NCBI GenBank assembly: GCA_919902665.1
Contig: CAKKRK010000184.1
Span: 1 to 34,227 of the forward strand
Direction: 5' to 3'
From: Nitrospiraceae bacterium
GTDB taxonomy: Bacteria > Nitrospirota > Nitrospiria > Nitrospirales > Nitrospiraceae
Length of the DNA: 34,227 nt
Made by a program: the position numbers and the translations under genes. The notes under the pieces were generated by a model that was not told the origin of the DNA, made no database searches, and saw only the letters and a program-made list of their open reading frames with translations. Below, in pieces: positions 17,278-25,985 of this stretch. Every line of letters begins with the position of its first letter. Position 1 is the stretch's first letter.

Positions 17278-18699
17278 TTAGGCGAGCGCTTTGTGTTGGG
17301 CGAGGGCCGGGAGACGCAGGGTAAAGACAGAGCCTTTGTTGACTTCGCTTGTAACGGAAATGCTCCCGCCGTGAGCATCCATGATTTCTTTCACGATGGG
17401 CAGTCCAAGCCCGGTGCCAGCGGAATCTTTCGCCCTGGCCCAATCGGTGCGGTAGAATCGCTCGAACAGATGGGGAATATTCTCGGGTTCGATTCCGTGG
17501 CCTGTGTCCTCGACCGCCACTGTCACATCGTGACCAACGGCCTGCAGGCGGATGGTCACGGCTCCACCGGATGGAGTGTACCGCAGCGCATTGTCGAGTA
17601 AATTGATCAATGCTTGTTTGAGCCACTGAGCATCGCCGAGTACGACGGAAACCGGTTGGGATTCAAACCGCAAGGTGATCTGACGGTCATCCGCCAAGAG
17701 CATCAACTCATCCACGAGGTCTTGAATCAGAGGTTCCACGGCAAGCGGGATGAGATTGACCGGAGGTTTACTGCTGGTGAATTTCGCGAGCGTCAAGAGT
17801 GGACGGGTCAAGGCGATGAGCCGATCCACTTGCTGGAGATTGTTGAGTAACACTTCATGATATTCTTCCGGGGTCCTCGCTTTCATAAGCGCCACTTCCA
17901 GGTTTCCCTGCAGGATGGTCAGAGGGGTCTTCATCTCATGGGCGGCGATCTCGCAGAAGTTCCGTTGGACCTCGCTACTGCGTTGGAACTGATCCAAGAC
18001 GGAGTTGACCGCCTGGGTGAGTCGCCGAAATTCTCGATAGGGTGAATCCATCGCCAGGCGCTTCCCCAGATCGGTTTCCGACATCGTTTCGGCGCCCGTG
18101 CACAACGCGTCGATTGGGGCCAGCACCTTCTTTGCCAACCAGAGGCTGCCGACCCAGGCGACAAGCAGCGTCGCTCCGGACCCGAGGGCGAGCAGAAACA
18201 CAAGGCCATTCAGAGTTTCCCGGTAATGAAGCAGCGAGGTTTGTGCCTGCAGAACATACCGCAGTTGGCCGTCTTGTACGGTAGACAGAAACACGTGTCG
18301 AGCCGGGATACTAGCCGAGTCAACCGTTTCAAACACCGTGTGGTCATGCTCGACTCGTTGAAGCACGTCAGCTGGAAGTGAAGGTGGCGTTGCTGTGTTG
18401 GAACTTGTCCAGATGAGCCGGCCGTCTGGAGAAAACACTTGAAGAGAATGCGGCACTTCCGGAAGCTCATAGGAACGCCGCACGTCGGCGGCCAGTGCGC
18501 TGCCCTGAGCCCTTCGCGTGAGTATTTCGGGGTGCTGCTCCACGATCTTGGCAAGCGTTTCTGCCAACGCGAAGAGTTGTCCATCCACAAAACGATGCAG
18601 CAGAACCTCGCTCACCGCGTACACGAGCGCGGAAAACAAGATGAGCCCTGCCATCAAGACGAAGGCGGACCAACTGATCAAACTGCGTAGAGATTTCAT
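17278..18699 (-). CDS. sensor histidine kinase (membrane-bound, HAMP type)
   Basis: This 473-residue sensor has TM1 at about 10-32, a periplasmic sensing region (33-163) and TM2 at about 164-188. A HAMP linker (KKVLAPIDAL onwards) follows. The phospho-acceptor is His254 in AAHEMKTPL. The ATPase domain has N box LINLLDNALRYTPSGG, G1 VEDTGHGI and G2 GTGLGLPIV. This layout is that of the CusS/heavy-metal and EnvZ-like kinases. The signal is not evident, and the periplasmic region is longer than a minimal loop with no metal-binding cluster. The start overlaps the response-regulator stop by 4 bp (ATGA), so the pair is translated together. The two micro-genes lie downstream. Confidence 0.92.
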   Translation of the reverse strand: MKSLRSLISWSAFVLMAGLILFSALVYAVSEVLLHRFVDGQLFALAETLAKIVEQHPEILTRRAQGSALAADVRRSYELPEVPHSLQVFSPDGRLIWTSSNTATPPSLPADVLQRVEHDHTVFETVDSASIPARHVFLSTVQDGQLRYVLQAQTSLLHYRETLNGLVFLLALGSGATLLVAWVGSLWLAKKVLAPIDALCTGAETMSETDLGKRLAMDSPYREFRRLTQAVNSVLDQFQRSSEVQRNFCEIAAHEMKTPLTILQGNLEVALMKARTPEEYHEVLLNNLQQVDRLIALTRPLLTLAKFTSSKPPVNLIPLAVEPLIQDLVDELMLLADDRQITLRFESQPVSVVLGDAQWLKQALINLLDNALRYTPSGGAVTIRLQAVGHDVTVAVEDTGHGIEPENIPHLFERFYRTDWARAKDSAGTGLGLPIVKEIMDAHGGSISVTSEVNKGSVFTLRLPALAQHKALA

Positions 18700-19379
18700 G
18701 CCGATGAGTCCGGCTCCTCGAGCATGTACCCTGCGCCGCGGACTGTTGCGATCAAAGGCGGAGAAAAATCCCGGTCGATCTTCGCGCGCAAGGCTCGAAT
18801 ATGGGCGTCGACGATGTTCGTCATGGGGTCATAGCTGATATCCCACACATGTTCAATGATCGCGGTTCGTGTAAGCACACGGTTCTTGTTTCGCAAGAGA
18901 AACTCGAGCAAGGCGTACTCTTTATTTGTCAGAGCGATTTCTTGTCCTGCCCGCCAGACACGATGAGAAGCCGGATCCAGCTTCAGATCTGCCGCTTGGA
19001 GATGAACTAGTGGTTGCTGACTTCCTCGGCGCAAGAGGGCCCGGATTTGAGCCAGCAGTTCCACGAAAGCGAACGGTTTCGGCAGAAATTGGTCTGCGCC
19101 GGTATCAAACCCCGACACCTTGTCCTCCACCGTGTTGCGCGCGGTCAGAAGCAACACCGGAGTCATGAATCCCTTGTCTCGAACACGGCGGCAGAGGGTG
19201 AGGCCGTCAAGCTTGGGGAGCATAATGTCCAAGATCAGCAGATCGTAAGCGTTGCCCAACGCCAATGCCAAGCCTTCTTCACCGTCGGTGGCCACGTCCA
19301 CCACATAGTGCTCCTCTTTCAATCCTTTTCTGATGAATTGAGCCAGATCGGCGTCGTCTTCAACGAGCAGAATTCTCAT
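18696..19379 (-). CDS. OmpR/PhoB-family response regulator
   Basis: This 227-residue protein has a receiver domain starting MRILLVEDDADLAQF. The phospho-acceptor is Asp51 in LLILDIMLPKLDG, and the conserved Lys is in FLPKPFAF (about 102). The winged-helix DNA-binding domain contains EYALLEFLLRNKNRVLTR, then DPMTNIVDAHIRALRAKID and VRGAGYML. These features are closest to the CusR/CopR branch, inferred from the sequence pattern only. It overlaps the kinase by 4 bp. Regulators of this branch bind palindromes of about 14 bp such as TGACAA-NN-TTGTCA. The nearby TGAAGAATTCTTCA copies are therefore its most likely targets. Confidence 0.93.
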   Translation of the reverse strand: MRILLVEDDADLAQFIRKGLKEEHYVVDVATDGEEGLALALGNAYDLLILDIMLPKLDGLTLCRRVRDKGFMTPVLLLTARNTVEDKVSGFDTGADQFLPKPFAFVELLAQIRALLRRGSQQPLVHLQAADLKLDPASHRVWRAGQEIALTNKEYALLEFLLRNKNRVLTRTAIIEHVWDISYDPMTNIVDAHIRALRAKIDRDFSPPLIATVRGAGYMLEEPDSSA

Positions 19380-19431
19380 GGCCTATCCTCATGACTGGAC
19401 CACACAGACTGGCAGCGGAGGAAGCGGTGGG

Positions 19432-20049
19432 TCAACAGAGAACGCTTTTGCAGTCCGTGACCACCAGGTTGGTTGCTTTTTCGTCAACATCGAGGTCGAT
19501 GGTCAGCCAGGCGATTCCGACCGCTCGTTCATCCTGGTGGGCTCCACCGCTTCCCTCAAGAAGGCTGACGACATAATAGCGGCCGGTAGGAACTTTCGTG
19601 AACCAAAAATGACCGGTTGGATTGGCTCTCGTCGTGCGAAGATAGGGAATCAGTTTCTTATCGGTCAGCAGTTGGGCCATCACCTCACGAAGGCATTCCA
19701 CAGGCGACCCATGAGGTACAGGACTTTCTGGGGACGATGCTCCGCTCTTTGATGGGCACGAGTTCTCTCGTACATGTTTGTCGAACCAATAGCGAGTAGA
19801 GGAAGCCATTGGAATCAGGTAGATCGAGGCCCCCGCCTGAGTCACGGCTTTTCCAGAGGATGCACGCAAGAATACCTGTCCGGCGGCACTTCCCCGGCCT
19901 TTTGCCCTGTAGGCGAAAAGCTCTTTCTCGTTGAAGGTCGGTGGGTTCGATGAGCCCGACACCACTGCCTGTGCTGGCGCCACGTGGACGCTACAGATCA
20001 GCAATAGACAGATGAACCAGCACGTGAGTTGTCTGTCACGCCAGGTCAT
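19432..20049 (-). CDS. secreted protein with a carboxypeptidase-regulatory-like segment
   Basis: This 205-residue protein has an N-terminal signal peptide: charged start MTWRDRQ, hydrophobic core WFICLLLICSV, likely cleavage after APAQA. The mature part contains ANPTGHFWFTKVPTGRYYVVSL, typical of the beta-sandwich carboxypeptidase-regulatory-like fold. Cysteines lie in the signal core, mid-protein and near the C-terminus (TDCKSVLC). The start overlaps the stop of the ferredoxin-thioredoxin-reductase-like gene by 4 bp. The response regulator starts 52 bp after its stop. It may be an envelope component whose state is sensed by the kinase. That link is inference from operon position only. Confidence 0.7.
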   Translation of the reverse strand: MTWRDRQLTCWFICLLLICSVHVAPAQAVVSGSSNPPTFNEKELFAYRAKGRGSAAGQVFLRASSGKAVTQAGASIYLIPMASSTRYWFDKHVRENSCPSKSGASSPESPVPHGSPVECLREVMAQLLTDKKLIPYLRTTRANPTGHFWFTKVPTGRYYVVSLLEGSGGAHQDERAVGIAWLTIDLDVDEKATNLVVTDCKSVLC

Positions 20050-20486
20050 GTCGAGAGAGCTGACGCTGTGGCAGACTCGTCCGATCCGGTTGGAGACAGG
20101 ACGGCTTTGTGCTTGAGGGCGCGACCCTTGTCAGGGGTCGGATCGATGACCAGACCATACACTTCTCGGCCTTCATGGCCTTCCGGTAGATATTCCGTAA
20201 TCGGCAATCCGTCTTCGCGAACGAAAAGGAGACAATGACAGTATTTGTAGGTTTGCATTTCATCGCACGCGCAGATCCACCGTCGGAGCTTGGCTTCAGC
20301 TGCTTTATCCTTGTAAAAGTTACAGGGGCAAAGTGGTTTCCCGAGTTCGTCGATATGAGAGGCTAATCCCTTCACCACCGCCTCCGTCACGGCAGGGTTG
20401 GGATGCATCATGGTTCCGCTTTTCTCGGCAAACCCTTGTACGAACTTTCGTATCTTCTCGAGACTTTCCTGTGTTGGATCAGCCAT
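20046..20486 (-). CDS. ferredoxin-thioredoxin reductase catalytic-chain-like protein
   Basis: This 146-residue protein shows the full cysteine pattern of the catalytic beta subunit: CPC (53-55), 16 residues, CAC (72-74), 8 residues, CHC (83-85). In that family these residues bind a 4Fe-4S cluster and form the active disulfide that passes electrons from ferredoxin to thioredoxin. The second motif is CAC where CPC is usual, but the cysteines are kept. No variable (alpha) subunit is nearby, as in other non-photosynthetic bacteria. It is the first gene of the leftward unit that continues with the secreted protein and the two-component system. A C-terminal extension of about 30 residues looks unstructured. 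Confidence 0.85.
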   Translation of the reverse strand: MADPTQESLEKIRKFVQGFAEKSGTMMHPNPAVTEAVVKGLASHIDELGKPLCPCNFYKDKAAEAKLRRWICACDEMQTYKYCHCLLFVREDGLPITEYLPEGHEGREVYGLVIDPTPDKGRALKHKAVLSPTGSDESATASALST

Positions 20487-20585
20487 GGACCTTCTCCTCT
20501 CGAGCGACGATGGGCAGAACCGCTAGTTTACAAGGGTAAATCACTGCTTTACAATCCGTCCCTTCAGCTGATTTCATACCAAGTC

Positions 20586-23585
20586 ATGACAGATATGTCG
20601 AGTCAACAGATCTTGCTGCAGCGGCTGGTCCGCGAGTTGAGTCTGGCGGTCGCAGAGCCGCTGGTGACCCGTTTGTCGCAGGCCACTGGTAAACCGGATG
20701 CCGCGGCACAGGTGCTCACCTTGCTCGATGAACTCCAAGAGTTGTCTGAGAAAGCAGCTACTGCGGCCCTAGCGGCATTGCCTGAGCTCGACCAGCGGGC
20801 TGGTCTCGCGCACTCTCTACTCTGGCTCGATCTGGGCGTTGTCCTGACAGAATCCTCAGGCGCATCTGCCCTCAAATATTTCAAGGATAGTCCCATGGTT
20901 CTCGGGTTGATCGAACCAGTCGATGCACGCACCGAAGTCCTGACCATTGGTCTGGAAATCGCCGAGCAGGATGCCAATGTCGCGCTTGAATACATTCGAT
21001 GTGCCCCGCAGATTCTAAGCATCGTCGCCCCGAACCAATTGCGCTCATGGCTCGATATCGGTATTGAACTGACCGAGGTCAATGTCGTCGTCGGGCTTGA
21101 GTTCATCCGACAGGTCCCTAGTTTGGCCGCGGTGCTGCCTTTGGAAAGCGTGAGGGATTGGGCAACGTTGGGCATGAAACTGATTATACCGAATAGCCTC
21201 GGGAAGCCAGACTACGTGGCGACCATGGAGTATCTCAGAACCAGCCCGGCCATTCTTCGAAACATCGAACACCCGGCCATTCGGGAAAAGGTCGTGTCCC
21301 TGTGCCTCGTGTTAGCTGAACATTCCCCCGAGTCGAGCATGACGTGGCTCGCAGAGTCACCCGATCTCTTAGGGACGTTGCCGTCACTGGAATGGCGCAT
21401 CCGGCTCTTGCAGTACGGCGCGTTGCTTGCTGAAAAGCATGCTGACGTGACACTCGAGTACCTGCGTCGTGCCCCCGAACTTGTCCAACTCATCGGACAT
21501 GGGCCCGACGCGTTCACGAGATTTGAGAATTGGTTTAAGGCTGGGATGGAAGTCGCGGCCTACAGTCCAGACGGCGCGCGGGCCTATTTTTCGGTGGAGT
21601 CCAGGAAAGCACTGGTGTCGGTCGAACTCGCCTTGAGCGGGGTGCCGTTTCGGCAGGTCGCGCGACGAGTGAAACTGTTCGTCCAGGGACTCTGTGGAAC
21701 CGATGTCGCCGTGACGGCGATTCCTGATTCTGTGACGTCCCCAGCTCGTGCGACGGTCAGCGGAGACGGGAGCACCATTTCGTTGCCGGCGCTGCTCCGT
21801 CGGTACCCGACGGCTGCTGAAAACGAGCGTCTCTATCTCGTGATGGCGGCTCATGAAGCTGGGCACTTGGAATTCGGCACGTATCGACTCAGGCTCGAAT
21901 CCCTGGCTGATTTGGTTGAAACCGTGCCACAGCGTTATGGTCGAACCAATGCAGTGCGACCCGATACGCTGGCTGCTCTGTTTCAGCTCTATCCGAACCC
22001 CGCCCTGGTGCGAGATCTCTGGATCGTGCTGGAAGACACGCGGATAGAATTCTTGCTGCAAACCGAGTACCCAGGACTTCGATGTGATCTCGCTCGATTG
22101 GCAGAGGAATCCATTACCCCACGTGATCCGGCTCAGGGGTTGACGGTACAGGAGTTGGTTGTTGACGGTCTCTTGAGACTCTCCACCGGTGAATCGGCGG
22201 ATTCTGCGGTTCCAAAGTCCGTCAAAGAAGAAGTGACGCTCCTTTGGAGTATGTGTGAATCTATTCGCAAAACCACAGCGACAGCTGAGGAAGTAGTTCG
22301 TGTCGTCGATGCGGTCTACCGGCGAATCGAAGAGCTGCTGGCAGCTCGCGGTGAGATGATACCGGCAGAGAAACGCGAGGAGGAGCCGAAGGATGCGGAA
22401 GCGGGACAGGCAAAACCGGAGCAGCCGGGTGACCAATACCGCGCAGTGACTGATGTGGCCTATCGTGGCGAGATGAATCCGGAGTTCATCACGTGGAGTC
22501 AGGAACAGTTGGACCAGCAACACAAGCCTCCAACAGAATCGGACCGTTCGCTGGAAGAAAAGGTGCGGAACGGGGACCACGAATCCGGAAGCCAAGACAT
22601 GTTACGCGAAGGGCGATCGTTGCCGTCGGTTGTTGAAGAATGCCTGACCCTTGAGGTCGATGCCCAACAGATGCAGGAAACAATGGCTCATGGCGAACGA
22701 GCCATTCTCTACCCTGAATGGGACTATCGGATTGAGGATTACCGGATGAATTGGTGTCGTGTGGTGGAACGACCAGCGGACCCCGGGTCCGACGACTTCG
22801 TCACGGAGACGTTGGTCTCCCGGCAGAGTACCGTCAAGTCGCTGCGCCGATTTTTTGAAGGCTTGCGTCCTCCAGCCTTCCGCCGCATGGCGGGGCAACC
22901 TGATGGGGAAGAGGTGGATCTCGATGCCGTGGTCCGACGAGCAGGGGAACAGCGGGCAGGCATGGAAGGCGACGATCGGCTCTACATCCGACGGGAAAAG
23001 CGAGAGCGCGACGTAGCAGTGGTGTTCCTCATTGATATCAGTGGATCAACCAGCCGAGACCTCGGAACCGGTCGGCGGGTGATCGACATTGAGAAGGAAG
23101 GTCTGGTACTCCTGTGTGAAGCGCTGGATGCCGTTGGTGATCAGTATGGACTCTATGCCTACTCGGGCCAAGGACGAGGGAGGGTCGAGTTTCTCACGAT
23201 CAAAGACTTCGACGACCGACTCGGGGCGGCAACGGCTCATCGGCTTGGTGGTTTGGCTCCTCGTCATCAGAATCGAGACGGGGCGGCGATCCGGCACGCC
23301 ACGGCGAAGCTGGTGGCGCGGGAAGCGAAGAACCGCGTCCTCGTGCTGTTGAGCGACGGAAGACCATTGGATGATCAGTACAAGGATGAATACTCGTTGG
23401 AAGATACGAAAGTGGCACTCCGGGAGGCACGACAACGGGGGGTCGAGACCTTTTGCGTCACGATCGACCGGGAAGCAGAGACCTATCTGCATCGCATGTA
23501 TGCAGAGGCGCGGTACTGCGTCATTCATAGTGTCGAAGCCCTTCCAACCAAGCTGCCGCTCATTTACAGGCAATTGACAGCCTAA
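20586..23585 (+). CDS. large NorD/CbbO-like von Willebrand A protein with helical repeats and HEAGH
   Basis: This 999-residue protein has three parts. Residues about 70-360 hold six or more repeats of about 40 residues with the pattern leucine-glutamate-x-hydrophobic-Arg-x-x-Pro (examples ALEYIRCAPQIL, GLEFIRQVPSL, TLEYLRRAPELV). The middle part has AAHEAGHLEFGTY, with HEAGH at 423-427, a gluzincin-like metal site. The C-terminus is a von Willebrand A domain with a complete MIDAS start DISGSTS (817-823) and LLSDGRPLD. NorD and CbbO proteins combine a degenerate protease-like region with this domain and work with a MoxR-type AAA+ partner. No such partner is adjacent. I chose the ATG at 20586, since the frame continues upstream but overlaps the divergent gene. 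Confidence 0.8.
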   Translation: MTDMSSQQILLQRLVRELSLAVAEPLVTRLSQATGKPDAAAQVLTLLDELQELSEKAATAALAALPELDQRAGLAHSLLWLDLGVVLTESSGASALKYFKDSPMVLGLIEPVDARTEVLTIGLEIAEQDANVALEYIRCAPQILSIVAPNQLRSWLDIGIELTEVNVVVGLEFIRQVPSLAAVLPLESVRDWATLGMKLIIPNSLGKPDYVATMEYLRTSPAILRNIEHPAIREKVVSLCLVLAEHSPESSMTWLAESPDLLGTLPSLEWRIRLLQYGALLAEKHADVTLEYLRRAPELVQLIGHGPDAFTRFENWFKAGMEVAAYSPDGARAYFSVESRKALVSVELALSGVPFRQVARRVKLFVQGLCGTDVAVTAIPDSVTSPARATVSGDGSTISLPALLRRYPTAAENERLYLVMAAHEAGHLEFGTYRLRLESLADLVETVPQRYGRTNAVRPDTLAALFQLYPNPALVRDLWIVLEDTRIEFLLQTEYPGLRCDLARLAEESITPRDPAQGLTVQELVVDGLLRLSTGESADSAVPKSVKEEVTLLWSMCESIRKTTATAEEVVRVVDAVYRRIEELLAARGEMIPAEKREEEPKDAEAGQAKPEQPGDQYRAVTDVAYRGEMNPEFITWSQEQLDQQHKPPTESDRSLEEKVRNGDHESGSQDMLREGRSLPSVVEECLTLEVDAQQMQETMAHGERAILYPEWDYRIEDYRMNWCRVVERPADPGSDDFVTETLVSRQSTVKSLRRFFEGLRPPAFRRMAGQPDGEEVDLDAVVRRAGEQRAGMEGDDRLYIRREKRERDVAVVFLIDISGSTSRDLGTGRRVIDIEKEGLVLLCEALDAVGDQYGLYAYSGQGRGRVEFLTIKDFDDRLGAATAHRLGGLAPRHQNRDGAAIRHATAKLVAREAKNRVLVLLSDGRPLDDQYKDEYSLEDTKVALREARQRGVETFCVTIDREAETYLHRMYAEARYCVIHSVEALPTKLPLIYRQLTA

Positions 23586-23598
23586 CTCCATCAAGCGT

Positions 23599-24003
23599 AT
23601 GACCAACTCGACAGAAAAGCCGACGGTTCCCCCCTGGTTGTATAAGCTCTTCACGGGGCATCAGTATCCTTATGTCCGTCGCTTAGCCAAGTTTGGACAG
23701 GTGGTGAAGCCCGGCGAAGATCGTGCGGAGCCGACGAAGGAGATGATCGAAGCCAAGTTCTGGGACGTCTATCCTCGTTGCCGGGTGAAGGTGCTGCAGG
23801 AAGTCAAGGAAGGGATGATCGTAGTCTTTCATGACTTGGCTGAGTATCCTCCGGGTGGCTTTCAGGCACTGGTCGACAATCCGGAAGAGTTTCTGGCAAC
23901 AACATTCGGCAAGAAGAAGATCAAGGTCAATTTCTATGACGAAGATAATTTCGTCTGCACGATCAACTTTAAAGTTGCGGGCTGGACGGAGCATGGACAT
24001 TAG
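23599..24003 (+). CDS. conserved-looking small protein of unknown function
   Basis: This 134-residue soluble protein starts 13 bp after the von Willebrand A gene, so it is probably in the same operon. Visible segments are PPWLYKLFTGHQYPYVRRLA near the start and KVLQEVKEGMIVVFHDLAEY in the middle. The C-terminal strand region is KKIKVNFYDEDNFVCTINF. There is no signal peptide or membrane helix. I do not recognise the family. The regular codon pattern and the tight spacing support it as a gene. Confidence 0.75.
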   Translation: MTNSTEKPTVPPWLYKLFTGHQYPYVRRLAKFGQVVKPGEDRAEPTKEMIEAKFWDVYPRCRVKVLQEVKEGMIVVFHDLAEYPPGGFQALVDNPEEFLATTFGKKKIKVNFYDEDNFVCTINFKVAGWTEHGH

Positions 24004-24004
24004 G

Positions 24005-24078
24005 CTAGGACTGAGGACGAAGTGCTGAGGGCTGAGACGCCAAACTCAAACGGCTTAGTCCTCGGCCCTCAGTCCTCG
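24005..24078. repeat. CTGAGG-type inverted repeat between operons
   Basis: AGGACTGAGG (24007-24016) pairs with CCTCAGTCCT (24067-24076). CTGAGGGCTGAG (24025-24036) pairs with CTCGGCCCTCAG (24061-24072) with one mismatch. The arms overlap, so two folds compete. It may act as a transcript end or be a dispersed REP-like repeat. Confidence 0.5.
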
Positions 24079-24098
24079 ATACTTGATGTGAGGTGATG

Positions 24099-25037
24099 AT
24101 GGAACGGACGAAAGTGACGGTAGTTGGTGCGGGGAACGTCGGGGGGACGACGGCGCAGCGGTTGGCTGAGAAGAATCTTTACGACGTGGTCTTGGTCGAT
24201 ATTGCCCAAGGGGTTCCACAGGGCAAGGCGCTCGATATTTCACAGGCGGGGCCAGTCTGTGGGTACAGCACGCAGGTGGTCGGCACCAATGCCTATACGG
24301 AAACCGCGGGATCATCGATCGCCGTGATCACGTCCGGTATGCCGAGAAAGCCGGGCATGAGTCGCGACGAGCTATTGGCGACGAATGCGAAAATCGTCAA
24401 ATCTGTCGTCTCGGAATTAGTCTCCCGCTCTCCGGATATTATCCTGATCCTTGTGACCAACCCCTTGGACGCCATGGTCCATGTGGCGCGTTCCGTCAGT
24501 GGTTTGCCGAAATCGAGAATCATCGGCATGGCGGGCGTGTTGGACTCGGCAAGAATGCGGACCTTCATTGCTGCTGAACTCAACGTACCGGCTACGGAGG
24601 TGCAGGCCATGGTGTTGGGCGGACACGGCGATACAATGGTGCCGCTGCCGCGCTATACCACTGTGAGGGGCAGGCCAGTGTCGGAACTGATGTCGAAAGA
24701 GAAACTCGACGCCATCGTCAAACGAACACGGGATGGTGGAGCTGAAATCGTCGGCCTCTTGAAAACGGGCAGTGCCTTCTATGCTCCATCCGCTTCGGCG
24801 GTGGCGATGGTTGAATCGATACATAAAGACGAGAAGCAGGTCATGCCCTGCGCGGTCTTGTGTGATGGGGAGTACGGACTGAAGGACGTCGTCGTCGGCG
24901 TGCCAGTGAAGATTGGCCGGGGCGGGGCCGAGCAGATTCTGGAGTATGAACTGACGAGTGATGAGCGGGCGGCGTTGGAAACGTCGGCCAACGCGGTGCG
25001 GGAACTCTGTCGCACCGTGGATCGGCTGATGGCCTAA
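24099..25037 (+). CDS. mdh: malate dehydrogenase (LDH-like type)
   Basis: This NAD-dependent enzyme of 312 residues interconverts malate and oxaloacetate. The Rossmann start is [18 protein letters not shown]. Asp in VVLVDIAQG binds the NAD ribose. The substrate loop is [12 protein letters not shown], where Arg marks malate rather than lactate specificity. Further sites are [10 protein letters not shown] and the catalytic His in [10 protein letters not shown]. Three start codons lie in frame (GTG 24093, ATG 24096, ATG 24099). The last gives the usual short N-terminus, and AGGTG at 24091 is close to all of them. It serves the TCA cycle, oxidative or reductive. Confidence 0.93.
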   Translation: MERTKVTVVGAGNVGGTTAQRLAEKNLYDVVLVDIAQGVPQGKALDISQAGPVCGYSTQVVGTNAYTETAGSSIAVITSGMPRKPGMSRDELLATNAKIVKSVVSELVSRSPDIILILVTNPLDAMVHVARSVSGLPKSRIIGMAGVLDSARMRTFIAAELNVPATEVQAMVLGGHGDTMVPLPRYTTVRGRPVSELMSKEKLDAIVKRTRDGGAEIVGLLKTGSAFYAPSASAVAMVESIHKDEKQVMPCAVLCDGEYGLKDVVVGVPVKIGRGGAEQILEYELTSDERAALETSANAVRELCRTVDRLMA

Positions 25038-25177
25038 GGAACCTCCTTTACCATCATCTCACGTGCCTCTAGGTGGCCGGCGTCGTGCCGACGAAGGTCA
25101 TTCGTGCGCTTGACATTCGAAGAAACACTGCAGTACAGACAATAGGTTAGACAGTTAACCGTTCAGAGGAGAGAGCA

Positions 25178-25765
25178 ATGAAATTTCTTGAAAGTCCGAT
25201 GCAGACGATGGGAGTGGGATTTGTTCTCACCATCGTGTTGGTAGGGATATATTTGGGTTTAACCGGTATTAGTGCGGGTGAAGGCGACTGGGGCCAGATG
25301 ATCCTTCGCTGGGTGCACTTCCTGGCCGGGATCACCTGGATCGGGCTCTTGTATTTCTTCAACTTGATCAATGCCTCGTTCTTGAAAAGCCTAGATGGGC
25401 CGACTAAGAATGTCGTGATCCCGAAGCTGATGCCGGCTGCTCTCAATTGGTTCCGGCATGGAGCCACTGTCACCGTGGTGGCAGGGGTGTTGTTGTATGG
25501 TCACATGTACCACAAGGGCGGGACCGGTGCCGTGGCCCTGGCAATCGGTGGGTTGCTCGGTATCATCATGATGGGCAACGTCCACGGCATTATCTGGCCA
25601 AACCAGAAAAAGATCATTGCCGCCGTCACCGCGGCCGCGCAGGGGACTCCCGCGCCACCTGAGATGGCGCAATGGGGACGGACCGCCTTGCTGGCTTCTC
25701 GCGTGAATTTCATGCTCTCGATTCCCATGCTGTTTTTCATGGGAGCCGGCAGCCATTTCAGATAG
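25178..25765 (+). CDS. PuuD-type (urate oxidase N-terminal) membrane protein
   Basis: This 195-residue integral membrane protein has about five hydrophobic segments. It includes WVHFLAGITWIGLLYFFNLI, then WFRHGATVTVVAGVLLYGHM, ALAIGGLLGIIMMGNVHGII and FMLSIPMLFFMGAG. The pattern matches the membrane domain of PuuD, where it precedes a cytochrome c domain and urate is oxidised. Here only the membrane domain is present. Histidines inside the helices (His in WVHFLAG, WFRHG, YGHMYH, GNVHG) may bind heme. GAGGAGAG precedes the ATG. A TTGACA at 25110-25115 with a weak -10 suggests its own promoter. A strong terminator follows. A respiratory or quinol-linked role is possible. Confidence 0.75.
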   Translation: MKFLESPMQTMGVGFVLTIVLVGIYLGLTGISAGEGDWGQMILRWVHFLAGITWIGLLYFFNLINASFLKSLDGPTKNVVIPKLMPAALNWFRHGATVTVVAGVLLYGHMYHKGGTGAVALAIGGLLGIIMMGNVHGIIWPNQKKIIAAVTAAAQGTPAPPEMAQWGRTALLASRVNFMLSIPMLFFMGAGSHFR

Positions 25766-25780
25766 GCTTTCAATTCCGTT

Positions 25781-25812
25781 CGCCGGTGGGTTTAGCCCAC
25801 CGGCGAGGTTTT
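25781..25812 (+). terminator. intrinsic terminator after the PuuD-type gene
   Basis: A perfect 10-bp stem CGCCGGTGGG / CCCACCGGCG with a TTTAG loop (25781-25805) is followed by AGGTTTT. It lies 15 bp after the stop codon. Confidence 0.8.
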
Positions 25813-25919
25813 CCATCACCAGCTTTCTTGCTGACCTCGTCTGCCCCTCTATACCCAGTCTTTGAATAGGTCCCCTAGCCCTAACTGCTTGAGATTCAGG
25901 CCCATTTCGGTTCGTCGCC

Positions 25920-25949
25920 TTGACGGATGAAGAGGTGGAGCCGTATAGT
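25920..25949 (+). promoter_or_regulatory. sigma-70-type promoter of the NuoF-like/ferredoxin unit
   Basis: TTGACG (25920-25925), an 18-bp spacer and TATAGT (25944-25949) match the layout of the hisS promoter. The start is predicted near 25956, about 30 nt before the ATG. Confidence 0.6.
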
Positions 25950-25985
25950 ACAGTCTCAACCTTCAAGAGTCACTGACGCATAGTT

